From the NCBI GenBank assembly GCA_017503945.1, contig JAFVSB010000106.1, positions 1 through 16,240 of the forward strand: a stretch of 16,240 nt of DNA, read 5' to 3'. Position numbers and translations under genes: made by a program. The notes beneath the pieces were generated by a model, which saw only the letters and a program-made list of their open reading frames with translations, was not told where the DNA came from and made no database searches. Origin of the DNA: Clostridia bacterium (lineage in GTDB: Bacteria > Bacillota > Clostridia > UMGS1810). The stretch's first letter is position 1; every line of letters starts with the position of its first letter. Positions 6,785 through 13,438 of this stretch are shown piece by piece.

Positions 6785-7091
6785 CTCCTGTTTTTCATTT
6801 TTCTTTTTGCCCGCGGTGTAAAAGGATTAAAATCTCACATTCTGCAGCAAACAAGCATATTTTGTTTCTCCTGCCAAAATATGTCACATAGATGCAAAAA
6901 CCAAGCTTTTTGTGTATCGTATTTTGTTTTATTGCCCAATCTTAATTGTCATATTTTGTCGTTGTTGGATTTTTTGTCCAATTTGCAAAGAGAGAGTCCA
7001 AAAATATTGGACTTTTTATGTGGAAAAACATGTTGATAAAACATAAAAAAATGTGGAAAACCATTGATTTTGGAGAATAATATTTTGGCAC
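6785..7091. other. AT-rich spo0A upstream region with hairpins and DnaA-like boxes
   Basis: No gene. It holds three inverted DnaA-box-like sequences: TGTGGAAAA at 7019-7027 and 7052-7060 (TTTTCCACA on the minus strand) and TGTTGATAA at 7031-7039 (TTATCAACA). TTGGA/TCCAA motifs are repeated at 6965-6969, 6977-6981, 6997-7001 and 7007-7011. The last two form a 7-bp stem (6995-7001 with 7007-7013) followed by TTTTT, a terminator shape on the plus strand although no plus-strand gene precedes it. Spo0A autoregulation or DnaA control of spo0A is conceivable but unproven. Confidence 0.45.
6826..6854 (-). promoter_or_regulatory. Possible vegetative promoter for spo0A
   Basis: Minus-strand TTGTTT (6854-6849) and TTTAAT (6831-6826) at 17-bp spacing, about 50 bp before the proposed TTG start. 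The -10 is 5/6 and the -35 only 3/6, so this is tentative. Confidence 0.35.
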
Positions 7092-7128
7092 AAAAATAGA
7101 CCTTTGGAAATATCCAAAGGTCTGTTTT
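7092..7128 (-). terminator. Terminator of the SLH-protein gene (bidirectional form)
   Basis: A perfect 11-bp stem (7098-7108 with 7113-7123, AGACCTTTGGA/TCCAAAGGTCT) has a 4-nt loop. On the minus strand it is followed by TATTTTTG; on the plus strand by GTTTTT. It begins 14 bp after the stop of the SLH gene. Confidence 0.9.
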
Positions 7129-7137
7129 TATGTGATA

Positions 7138-7809
7138 TTACTGCTGCTCAACTTTTGCAATGAAATCCATCATTCTGCTTACCATTGCAAAAGCTTCTCT
7201 TCTTGTAACAAGATTTTCTCCCCTGAAGGAGCCATCTTCATAACCTCCAACAATTTCAAGCGCCCTTGCACACTCTAAATCCTGCGCGTACCATGCATCA
7301 GCACTTACATCGGTAAAACCACTGGGGCTGTCGTTGCTGGTTGCAGGAATAGATCTCACAATAACAACTGCAAGCTCTGCTCTGGTTACAGCTTTGCCGG
7401 GTTGAACGCTGCCATCTTCATAGCCCTTTATGATTCCTTTTGCCATTGCTGTGGCAACATATCCCTTTGCCCAATCAGCAACATCGCCTGCATCTGTAGC
7501 AGCAAGCGTTGCAGCACTGTCAATTTCATAGCCTCGTGCACCAAGAACTATCTTTGCAAGCTCAGCTCTTGTCACTGCATCAGAAGGGCGAAGCTTTTGG
7601 TCTGCATCACCTGAAATGACACCTGCTTTGGTGAGAGCAACAATTGAATCATATGCCCAGTCGTCCTGGCTAAGGTCTGTGTATACAACTCCTGCTTTGG
7701 GTGATGGGCTGATGAGAAGGGGGGCGTTTGCCGCTTCATCTGCAAAGGATACAATTGTGCAGGAAGCAAGCATTGCTACAACTGTGAGGATGCTTACAAA
7801 TTTTTTCAT
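7138..7809 (-). CDS. Small secreted S-layer-homology (SLH) repeat protein
   Basis: A 223-residue exported protein consisting of a signal sequence and three SLH domains with no further catalytic domain. The N-terminus (MKKFVSILTVVAMLASCTIV, then SFA-DE) fits signal peptidase I cleavage near residue 23; LASC at 14-17 also resembles a lipobox, so a lipoprotein cannot be excluded. SLH repeats lie at about 41-95, 103-153 and 164-215. Each has an aromatic/Asp entry (DDWAYDSI, ADWAKGYV, DAWYAQDL), a GYEDGS-type turn and a TRAE or TRRE motif. SLH domains bind pyruvylated wall polysaccharide, so it probably coats or anchors at the wall. The ATG at 7809 is chosen because AAAGGAAA lies about 8 nt upstream; an earlier in-frame ATG at 7842 has no such site. 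Monocistronic, with its own promoter and terminator. Confidence 0.92.
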   Translation of the reverse strand: MKKFVSILTVVAMLASCTIVSFADEAANAPLLISPSPKAGVVYTDLSQDDWAYDSIVALTKAGVISGDADQKLRPSDAVTRAELAKIVLGARGYEIDSAATLAATDAGDVADWAKGYVATAMAKGIIKGYEDGSVQPGKAVTRAELAVVIVRSIPATSNDSPSGFTDVSADAWYAQDLECARALEIVGGYEDGSFRGENLVTRREAFAMVSRMMDFIAKVEQQ

Positions 7810-7866
7810 TTTATTATTTCCTTTCGTATAAAATACTTGCAAATATCACAAGCTCTTATTATTTGA

Positions 7867-7895
7867 ATTATACTACATTTCTTTTAAAAAATCAA
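7867..7895 (-). promoter_or_regulatory. Promoter for the SLH-protein gene
   Basis: Minus-strand TTGATT (7895-7890) and perfect TATAAT (7872-7867) with 17-bp spacing, about 60 bp before the ATG at 7809. Confidence 0.65.
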
Positions 7896-8006
7896 TAACT
7901 TTGAAACACATCATACAGGTTTTGATGTATTCACACCGAAAAGGGAATCCGTCGGGGTATTGTTCGAATTCAAGATTTAATTTTAAGATAAATTATTGTT
8001 TATCGG

Positions 8007-8301
8007 TTTATCAAAGGGGGACATTTCGCCTGGGTGTTAATTTGAGCAAATCTATACACTTGAAAAGCTCGTTAACACTTACCAAACCGCCGCATTGTTT
8101 TGAAAGTGAATAAATTTTTTGAAAAAATTTACAATGCTTTGCCGGCTGCATATGAACGATACCATATATTGCAGACGGCAAAAGCAGCGGCACAAATGAT
8201 TTTTGTGCGTCGCTGCGTGCATGGATTTTTTCAAAAAATCGCTTTCAAAACTCAGCGGCAAAGAGGGGTTACAAAGGGGAGAGATTCTCCCCTTTGATAA
8301 A
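8007..8301. repeat. Nested inverted-repeat region (candidate structured RNA or MITE-like element)
   Basis: No convincing gene lies in 7896-8326. A 13-bp perfect inverted repeat TTTATCAAAGGGG (8007-8019) / CCCCTTTGATAAA (8289-8301) bounds the region. Inside are a stem GTGTTAA/TTAACAC with GAGC/GCTC; paired segments 8097-8106 with 8242-8251 (10 bp) and 8114-8128 with 8225-8239 (15 bp); and two hairpins within those, 8136-8185 and 8184-8216 (13 bp of stem). The right end also forms its own perfect 11-bp hairpin (8272-8282 with 8286-8296), so 8286-8301 has two mutually exclusive partners. TTCGAA occurs outside both ends (near 7963 and 8313). Function and transcribed strand are unknown. Confidence 0.6.
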
Positions 8302-8326
8302 TCTTATAATTCTTCGAACCTGTTGT

Positions 8327-8362
8327 AAAAAAATAAGAACCACACTTAGTGTGATCCTTATT
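8327..8362 (-). terminator. Terminator of the leuC-leuD-HAD operon
   Basis: Stem 8332-8345 with 8349-8362. Its two imperfect positions are G-U pairs in the minus-strand RNA but mismatches on the plus strand, so it is specific to minus-strand transcripts. A run of seven Ts follows on the minus strand (complement of 8327-8333). It lies 14 bp past the HAD gene stop. Confidence 0.9.
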
Positions 8363-8376
8363 ATAAAAGCTAAACG

Positions 8377-9078
8377 CTATCTGACAGGAGGAAGGTAATC
8401 AAGAAGACCGTACAAATCCTTTGTTTCAAAAATCGGCTTGATATTAGGATCATAGGTTCTGTCCTGCTTGCGATTGTGCCAAGCCACATTGATGCCTGCG
8501 CTAACTGCTCCCATAAGATCGTTTGCAGAGCCGCAAACATGCAAAAATTCCTGTTTGCCTATGCCAAGCTCTGTAATAGGAAGATAGTAAATATCCGGCC
8601 CAGGTTTGTGGCATCTTGCCATATCGGCAGATAATATGTAATCAAACTTGATGTTATTTGCATCCTGCAAAGGTGCCAGCATATTATAGTCACCATTAGA
8701 CAACATCGCTACAAGGTAGCCTCTGTTTTTCAATTCGTCTATGACCTCTTTAGTCTCAGGCCACACCTTGAAATTTTTCCATACATGATGGAATAATTCT
8801 TCTTTCTGTTCTGGTGTGGGATGCATGTTGAGCTTAAACTCCGTATAGTCCTGTGCTCTTTTGGTGATATCTTCATAAGAAACGAATCCATTTTTTGTGC
8901 ATCCGCTAAGCAGCATATACAGCCACTGCTCTGAGCGCCAACGGGTAAAGTATTTTTCGCATTCTTCGTCAGACCATTGCGGCATTACATCTTTTACCAA
9001 CGGTACCGCGCTTGTGAAAATGTCAAGCAGTGCAGTATACATGTCAAAAGTGATTAATTTATACACAGTATTACACAT
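8377..9078 (-). CDS. HAD-family hydrolase, haloacid dehalogenase type II-like
   Basis: A 233-residue HAD-superfamily (subfamily IA) hydrolase. Nucleophile D12 lies in ITFDMYTALLD, S127 in MLSNGD is motif II, K158 in ARCHKPGPDIYY is motif III and D187 in CGSANDLMGA is motif IV. RWRSEQWLYM at 46-55 resembles the Arg/Gln cap-domain patch of L-2-haloacid dehalogenases. Odd: motif I has TA where relatives have GT (FDxYGTL), so the true substrate is uncertain; phosphoglycolate-like or other small acids are possible. Start uncertain: the ATG at 9078 directly abuts AAAGGA, while a GTG at 9066 (12 nt after it) would give MYKLITFD. It is the last gene of a leuC-leuD-HAD operon, 37 bp after leuD. Confidence 0.85.
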   Translation of the reverse strand: MCNTVYKLITFDMYTALLDIFTSAVPLVKDVMPQWSDEECEKYFTRWRSEQWLYMLLSGCTKNGFVSYEDITKRAQDYTEFKLNMHPTPEQKEELFHHVWKNFKVWPETKEVIDELKNRGYLVAMLSNGDYNMLAPLQDANNIKFDYILSADMARCHKPGPDIYYLPITELGIGKQEFLHVCGSANDLMGAVSAGINVAWHNRKQDRTYDPNIKPIFETKDLYGLLDYLPPVR

Positions 9079-9115
9079 TCCTTTCGTAAATGAAATTATC
9101 CTATCAGTCTGTGCC

Positions 9116-9618
9116 TTACTTCTTTTTGAATCTTTCGCGCATCATGTTCTTGATGCCTCCGGCCTCCAAAATCTTCATTGCCTGAGCGCCCAGCCTTTCA
9201 CAGGGCAGAGCTTCTCCGGTTTCCTCTATAACTACAGAACCTGCCTCAAGGTCGAGCGTAAGCGTCTGACCGTCTTTTACTTTGCTGCTGATTCCCTTGC
9301 AAATAATCGGCAAAAGACCCAGATTCACAGCATTGCGGAAGAAAATACGGGCAAAAGAATCGGCTATCACAGCTGAAGCTCCCATATTGAGCAAAGCAAT
9401 CGGAGCATGTTCGCGGCTCGAGCCACAGCCAAAATTGCGTCCGGCAACAACAATTAACCCTTCGGAAATGAAGGGGCAATGTCTTCACTGACACCGCAAA
9501 GGCAGTGTGAACCGATTTCTTTTGGATCAGTGATTGCCAAAAAGCGGCCGGGATATATCTGATCGGTGTCAATATTGTCACCTACTACAATGATTTTTCC
9601 GGTGATTTTTGTATTCAA
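9116..9618 (-). CDS. leuD: 3-isopropylmalate dehydratase small subunit, interrupted by a one-base frameshift
   Basis: Small (swivel-domain) subunit partner of LeuC, which isomerises 2- to 3-isopropylmalate in leucine synthesis, or hydrates a related acid. The N-terminal part reads from a TTG at 9618 (MNTKITGKIIVVGDNIDTDQ, then IYPGRFLAITDP) and stops at a TAA near 9456. The C-terminal part continues in another frame as LIVVAGRNFGCGSSREHAPI, then ALLNMGASAVIADSFARIFF, to the stop at 9116. Inserting one base in the C-run at 9473-9476 (GGGG on the plus strand) restores one ORF of 167 residues, normal for the family. Everything else is intact, including NIDTDQ and GCGSSREHAP, so a sequence error or very recent mutation is likely. 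An annotator using intact ORFs would see only 9116-9394. AGGAG lies 10 nt before the TTG. Confidence 0.88.
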
Positions 9619-9698
9619 AACAGCATCTCTCCTTTTGGGTGATATCTAATACCTCACATATTGTATTTGTTATGTCTTATGGCAAACCGCCGAGCTTC

Positions 9699-10961
9699 TC
9701 AATCCAGATAAGGTCTTGGGTCAACGATATGACCATTGAGAATACTTGCTGCAACAGCAGCCGGGCTGGCAAGATATATCTGCGCCTCTGTGCTGCCCAT
9801 GCGCCCCGGGAAATTACGGTTTGTACTGGTAATGCACACTTCACCCGGCGCTATGACACCTTCATGAGCACCTAAGCATGCGCCACAACCGGGGGTGGTA
9901 ATCGTAGCACCTGCATCTACCAAATCCTGAATATAACCTTTTGCGATGCATTCCTGCATCACTTCTCTGGATGCAGGTACAATCACAAGGCGCGTATAGG
10001 CAGGAATGTGTTTTCCTTTCAGAATTTTGGCAGCAATTGCAAGATCTTCAGTTCTGCCGCCTGTGCATGAACCGATATAACCCTGATCCAGCTTGATTTC
10101 ATTTTTTTCTATCACCTCGCAAAGAGGCTTCACATTTTCCACAGAGTGCGGACACGACAATGCCGGTTCCATTGTGCTGACATCAAAAACATAGCTCTGT
10201 GCGTATTCATAGTCGGGATCGGTATACTGAACTTCATATGGGCGCACTGCTCTCTTGGCTACATATTCCAGCACATCCTCATTAGGCTGCATGTAGGCTG
10301 TTTTCGCACCCATCTCCACAGCCATGTTACATATAGTCATACGGCCCGCCACATTAAGCGAATCCACATAGCTGCCTGTAAAATCGATGGCTTTGTATAC
10401 AGCCCCATCTGCACGGATTTTTCCAAGCACATGCAGTACCACATCCTTTGGATACACTCCCTTGGGAGCCTCCCCTTCCAGACGCACTTGTATAATTTCC
10501 GGCACACGGAACCAAAGCTCGCCCGTCATCAGGATAGTTGCCATGTCAGTAGCACCACAGCCTGTGCCCATTGCACCAAAAGCACCATGAGTTGTAGTGT
10601 GGCTATCGGTAGCTACTACAATCATTCCGGGATAGATGACACCTGCTTCCGGCATTACCTGATGGCATACACCGCAGTTTGTGTCAAAATGATATTTCAA
10701 ATTGTTTAGTTTTGCAAACTCACGCATTTCCCTGTGATTCGATGCACTCTTTATATCGGGGCAAGGTGTGTAGTGATCAAAAACAAAGGCACAGCGGGTG
10801 TTGTCCCACACCTTTTCTCCACCCATTTCATAGAAGGAATAAACCGTTTGCAAATACAGGTCGTTGATTTCAGCAAAATCAACCTTTGCTGTGACAATCT
10901 CTCCGGTACAAACTTCCTTTCTTCCGCTATTTTTAGCTAAAATTTTCTCTATCGCATGCAT
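9699..10961 (-). CDS. leuC: 3-isopropylmalate dehydratase large subunit (LeuC/homoaconitase type)
   Basis: An aconitase-superfamily hydro-lyase carrying a [4Fe-4S] cluster; with LeuD it would interconvert 2- and 3-isopropylmalate. The 420-residue length fits the shorter archaeal/clostridial LeuC class, not the 460-470-residue enterobacterial form. Cluster cysteines are C299 (IGSCTGGR), C359 and C362 (TPGCGACLG). VATDSHTTTHGAFGAMGTGCG (117-136) and the substrate-loop NRNFPGRMGS (381-390) are intact. Family members of this length also act on homoaconitate, citraconate or dimethylmaleate, and no leuA or leuB is in the window, so the leucine role is probable but not proven. ATG at 10961 follows AGGAGGA. 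First gene of a three-gene operon with a very strong promoter. Confidence 0.93.
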   Translation of the reverse strand: MHAIEKILAKNSGRKEVCTGEIVTAKVDFAEINDLYLQTVYSFYEMGGEKVWDNTRCAFVFDHYTPCPDIKSASNHREMREFAKLNNLKYHFDTNCGVCHQVMPEAGVIYPGMIVVATDSHTTTHGAFGAMGTGCGATDMATILMTGELWFRVPEIIQVRLEGEAPKGVYPKDVVLHVLGKIRADGAVYKAIDFTGSYVDSLNVAGRMTICNMAVEMGAKTAYMQPNEDVLEYVAKRAVRPYEVQYTDPDYEYAQSYVFDVSTMEPALSCPHSVENVKPLCEVIEKNEIKLDQGYIGSCTGGRTEDLAIAAKILKGKHIPAYTRLVIVPASREVMQECIAKGYIQDLVDAGATITTPGCGACLGAHEGVIAPGEVCITSTNRNFPGRMGSTEAQIYLASPAAVAASILNGHIVDPRPYLD

Positions 10962-11027
10962 ATATATTCCTCCTGTTGGTCAACTTGCAGATAAAGCTGT
11001 GTAATCATTAAAATACAACCATGTGGT

Positions 11028-11056
11028 ATTATATCACAACACCAAAATTATGTCAA
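11028..11056 (-). promoter_or_regulatory. Strong promoter for leuC-leuD-HAD
   Basis: Minus-strand perfect TTGACA (11056-11051), 17-bp spacer, perfect TATAAT (11033-11028), and an extended -10 TGA just before it. The leader is only about 60 nt, with no T-box or leader-peptide features that I can see, so leucine-responsive attenuation is not evident. Confidence 0.88.
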
Positions 11057-11074
11057 ATTAAACAATGGCAACTC

Positions 11075-11956
11075 TTATATGTCAACACCCAAAAATTTCT
11101 TTGCAATTATTCCCACAAAGAATGATATCACTGCCACTCCCACACTGATGAGCGTCATTTCCAAAAATTTGGGTTTAAATTTTTCACCCTGTGCTACCGA
11201 TATGTAATATGTAAAGCCTGCAATAATGAGTATCACCATACCAATCATGGCACAAAGAGCACCCATGTAGCCATTATTGTCAATAAGAAGATACGGTGTT
11301 ATTAAAAGTGCTACCGTTATAAGATATGCAATGCCTGTGTAGCAGCATGACCTGAGAGCATCACTTCTGCCCTCGCTTCGGGCAGAGAGAAATTCACTCG
11401 ATGCCATTGAAAAAGTTGCCGAAATGCCAAGTATAAGACCCGACAAGGCAACAAGGCGGGTGTTTTGCATGGCAAAGGTGAAACCTGCCAGTGAACCTGT
11501 GAGCTCTACAAGAGCATCATTCATGCCAAGCACCATGCTGCCCACATACTGCAGCCTTTCTTCATCAAGCATGGCAAGGAGAGCCGCCTCGTGCTCTTCT
11601 TCTTCGGCTCTTATCTTTGCACTTTCTTCCACCTCGGAGGCAAGAAGCTCATATTCTTTTTGTGAGCCTTCTTCGCCGTTTTCCATAAGCTTCACAGCAA
11701 AGGTAAAGCCAAGCACACGGGCAAGGAGCTTGTATTTTAAGATTTTAAGCTTTTGGGGCTTCATTTCAATGCCTGTATACTTTTTCCATATTTCATAGTG
11801 TGCCCTTTCTTCATCACCAAGGCGAACGAGAGTCTTTTTGTTTTCCTCTCCTTTAGCAAATTTGGCTATTTCATAATATATGAAGCTCTCAGTGAGCTCA
11901 TTTTGCTGCATTTTGGTTATTATTTGCAAAGCCTTTTGCGAAAGCGGTTTTATCAT
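11075..11956 (-). CDS. Ferritin-like/VIT1 fusion: membrane iron or manganese transporter
   Basis: A 293-residue two-part protein. The N-terminal helical region (about 1-130) is rubrerythrin/ferritin-like, with ExxH motifs at E50-H53 (EERAH) and E119-H122 (EEEHE) plus further glutamates (E20, E24) suited to a di-metal site. The C-terminal region (about 135-293) is a CCC1/VIT1-type membrane domain with hydrophobic segments near 138-160, 166-185, 205-225, 230-250 and 268-290, and GMNDALVELTGSLAGF typical of VIT proteins. Such fusions export or sequester Fe(II)/Mn(II) (known for MbfA-type proteins); the metal here is inferred. Start: ATG at 11956, 7 nt after AGGAGG; a TTG one codon earlier is less likely. 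It follows glnA by 18 bp and is probably co-transcribed with it. Confidence 0.88.
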   Translation of the reverse strand: MIKPLSQKALQIITKMQQNELTESFIYYEIAKFAKGEENKKTLVRLGDEERAHYEIWKKYTGIEMKPQKLKILKYKLLARVLGFTFAVKLMENGEEGSQKEYELLASEVEESAKIRAEEEEHEAALLAMLDEERLQYVGSMVLGMNDALVELTGSLAGFTFAMQNTRLVALSGLILGISATFSMASSEFLSARSEGRSDALRSCCYTGIAYLITVALLITPYLLIDNNGYMGALCAMIGMVILIIAGFTYYISVAQGEKFKPKFLEMTLISVGVAVISFFVGIIAKKFLGVDI

Positions 11957-11974
11957 CAAATCACCTCCTGAAAA

Positions 11975-13399
11975 TTACAGATTATAGTATTTGTCAAACT
12001 CTGCAGGGTGAGGAATAGCTGCAAGCTCGCGCACCTCACTTCTTTTGGACGCGATGAAGTTTTTGATTAGTTCCTCGGGGAATACTCCGCCTGCAGTGAG
12101 ATAATCATGGTCTGTCTCAAGAGCGTCGAGCGCTTCATCCAACGATGTGGGCAAATGCTTGAGTTTGGCTTTTTCTTCTTCGGGAAGATGGAAAAGATTC
12201 ATATCATATGGTCCCCAGCCGTTTTCGTGGGGGTCGATTTTGTTTTTGATGCCGTCGATGCCTGCCATCAGGATTGCTGCATAGCAAAAATACGGATTGC
12301 ATGTGGCATCGGGGTTTCTGAGTTCAAACCTGCGCAGCTCGGGAGCTTTGGCATATGCAGGAATACGGATAACCGCGCTGCGGTTTGATGTGGCATAGCC
12401 AACGGTAACCGGAGCTTCAAAGCCGGGCACCAGACGCTTAAACGAGTTGGTGCTTGGGTTTGTGAGCGCACATAGCGACGCAATATGCTTCAAAAGTCCG
12501 CCCATAAAGTAGTGAGCTTCTTTGCTGAGGTTGGAGTAGCCGTTATCATCAGAGAACACCGGCTCGCCATCTTTAAGAAGAAGCATGTGCACATGCATTC
12601 CGCTGCCGGCCTCACCCATGACGGGCTTTGGCATAAATGTGGCAGAAAGGCCGTGCTTTCTGGCGGTGTTATGGATAATGTATTTTATCATCATGGTGGC
12701 ATCTGCCATCTTCGACATCTGACCAAGCTCGGGCTCAATTTCAAACTGACCGCCCGCGCCAACCTCGGGGTGATGATAGTTAAGAGCTATGCCTGCTTCA
12801 TCAATGAGCATGCACATCTCGCTTCGGGCTTCATATGACACATCAAATGGCTTTGCAATATGATAATTCTTCTGCTTTGCAACCACATTGCCAAGCCCCT
12901 CGCAGCCACTGTTCCAGTGCGCCTGAGCTGCATCAATCGAAAGACCTATGCTCTCTGGCTTTACCTCCCAGCCCACATTGTCAAACAGATAAAATTCAAA
13001 CTCAGGCAAAATCAGCATTGTGTCGGCAATGCCGCTATCTTTAAGATATTTTTCTGCTGCAAGCACAATGTTGCGGGGGTAGTGAGCAAGAGGTCTGTTT
13101 TCGGGGTAGTCAATTATCATGGCGTTGCCTGTCATTGATAATGTGGGGATTTCACAAAACGGGTCAATCACTGCAGTGTCGGGGTCGGGAATGAACACCA
13201 TGTCACTTTTTTCAACCATGGCATATCCATAGTTGGAGGCATCAAACCCAATGCCGTTTTGCATAGTCTTTTCCGAAAAGTTTTTTGCAGGAATTGTCAC
13301 ATGGCGGAACTGGCCGTTGATATCCACCATCTTAAAATCCACCATTTTAATATCTTTCTCTTTGATTATTGCCAATACATCCTTAACGGTTTTTTTCAT
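11975..13399 (-). CDS. glnA: Glutamine synthetase, type I
   Basis: Forms glutamine from glutamate, ammonia and ATP; a cytoplasmic dodecamer. The 474 residues match the longer GSI-beta class. Visible: beta-Grasp N-terminal domain; PEFEFYLFD with metal ligands E133/E135; HHPEVGAGGQFEIEPE (209-224); GSGMHVHM with H269; NPSTNSFKRLVPGFEAPV (314-331); and SNRSAVIRIP with RRFELRNPDA (substrate and ATP arginines). At the place of the adenylylation Tyr in GSI-beta (NLYDLP), this protein has NLFHLP with F403. It therefore cannot be adenylylated at that site, and regulation is likely transcriptional or by feedback. The ATG at 13399 follows AAGGAGAG. It lies 39 bp after a Cof-type HAD gene and 18 bp before the VIT gene. 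Confidence 0.97.
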   Translation of the reverse strand: MKKTVKDVLAIIKEKDIKMVDFKMVDINGQFRHVTIPAKNFSEKTMQNGIGFDASNYGYAMVEKSDMVFIPDPDTAVIDPFCEIPTLSMTGNAMIIDYPENRPLAHYPRNIVLAAEKYLKDSGIADTMLILPEFEFYLFDNVGWEVKPESIGLSIDAAQAHWNSGCEGLGNVVAKQKNYHIAKPFDVSYEARSEMCMLIDEAGIALNYHHPEVGAGGQFEIEPELGQMSKMADATMMIKYIIHNTARKHGLSATFMPKPVMGEAGSGMHVHMLLLKDGEPVFSDDNGYSNLSKEAHYFMGGLLKHIASLCALTNPSTNSFKRLVPGFEAPVTVGYATSNRSAVIRIPAYAKAPELRRFELRNPDATCNPYFCYAAILMAGIDGIKNKIDPHENGWGPYDMNLFHLPEEEKAKLKHLPTSLDEALDALETDHDYLTAGGVFPEELIKNFIASKRSEVRELAAIPHPAEFDKYYNL

Positions 13400-13438
13400 G
13401 TTTCTCTCTCCTTTTTTATATATTCAGGTGCATTACAA

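Noticed and set aside
6806..6875. Possible sigma-H promoter (AGGAGAAA ... GAAT) for spo0A
   Set aside because: About 20 bp or more separate the two elements, too far for a sigma-H promoter.
6948..6966. Possible 0A box (TTTGTCG) upstream of spo0A
   Set aside because: It is TGTCGTT, only 5 of 7 matches to TGTCGAA, too weak to claim.
7930..7960. AAAAGGGAATCCG resembling part of a cobalamin riboswitch core
   Set aside because: The other conserved boxes (such as GCCACTG) are absent and no B12-related gene is nearby.
7901..8297. Several 60-70-codon ORFs on both strands in the gene-free stretch
   Set aside because: None has a ribosome binding site or domain, and they are explained by AT-rich inverted repeats.
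8313..8326. TTCGAAC resembling a tRNA T-loop (GGTTCGAA on the minus strand)
   Set aside because: No acceptor, D or anticodon arms can be built around it.
9246..9581. Minus-strand 111-codon ORF overlapping leuD
   Set aside because: It matches neither leuD frame, and its reading is unlike any family; real coding signal is the two-frame LeuD.
10146..10709. 187-codon plus-strand ORF
   Set aside because: Antisense to leuC; His/Cys/Ile-rich composition typical of a reverse-frame shadow.
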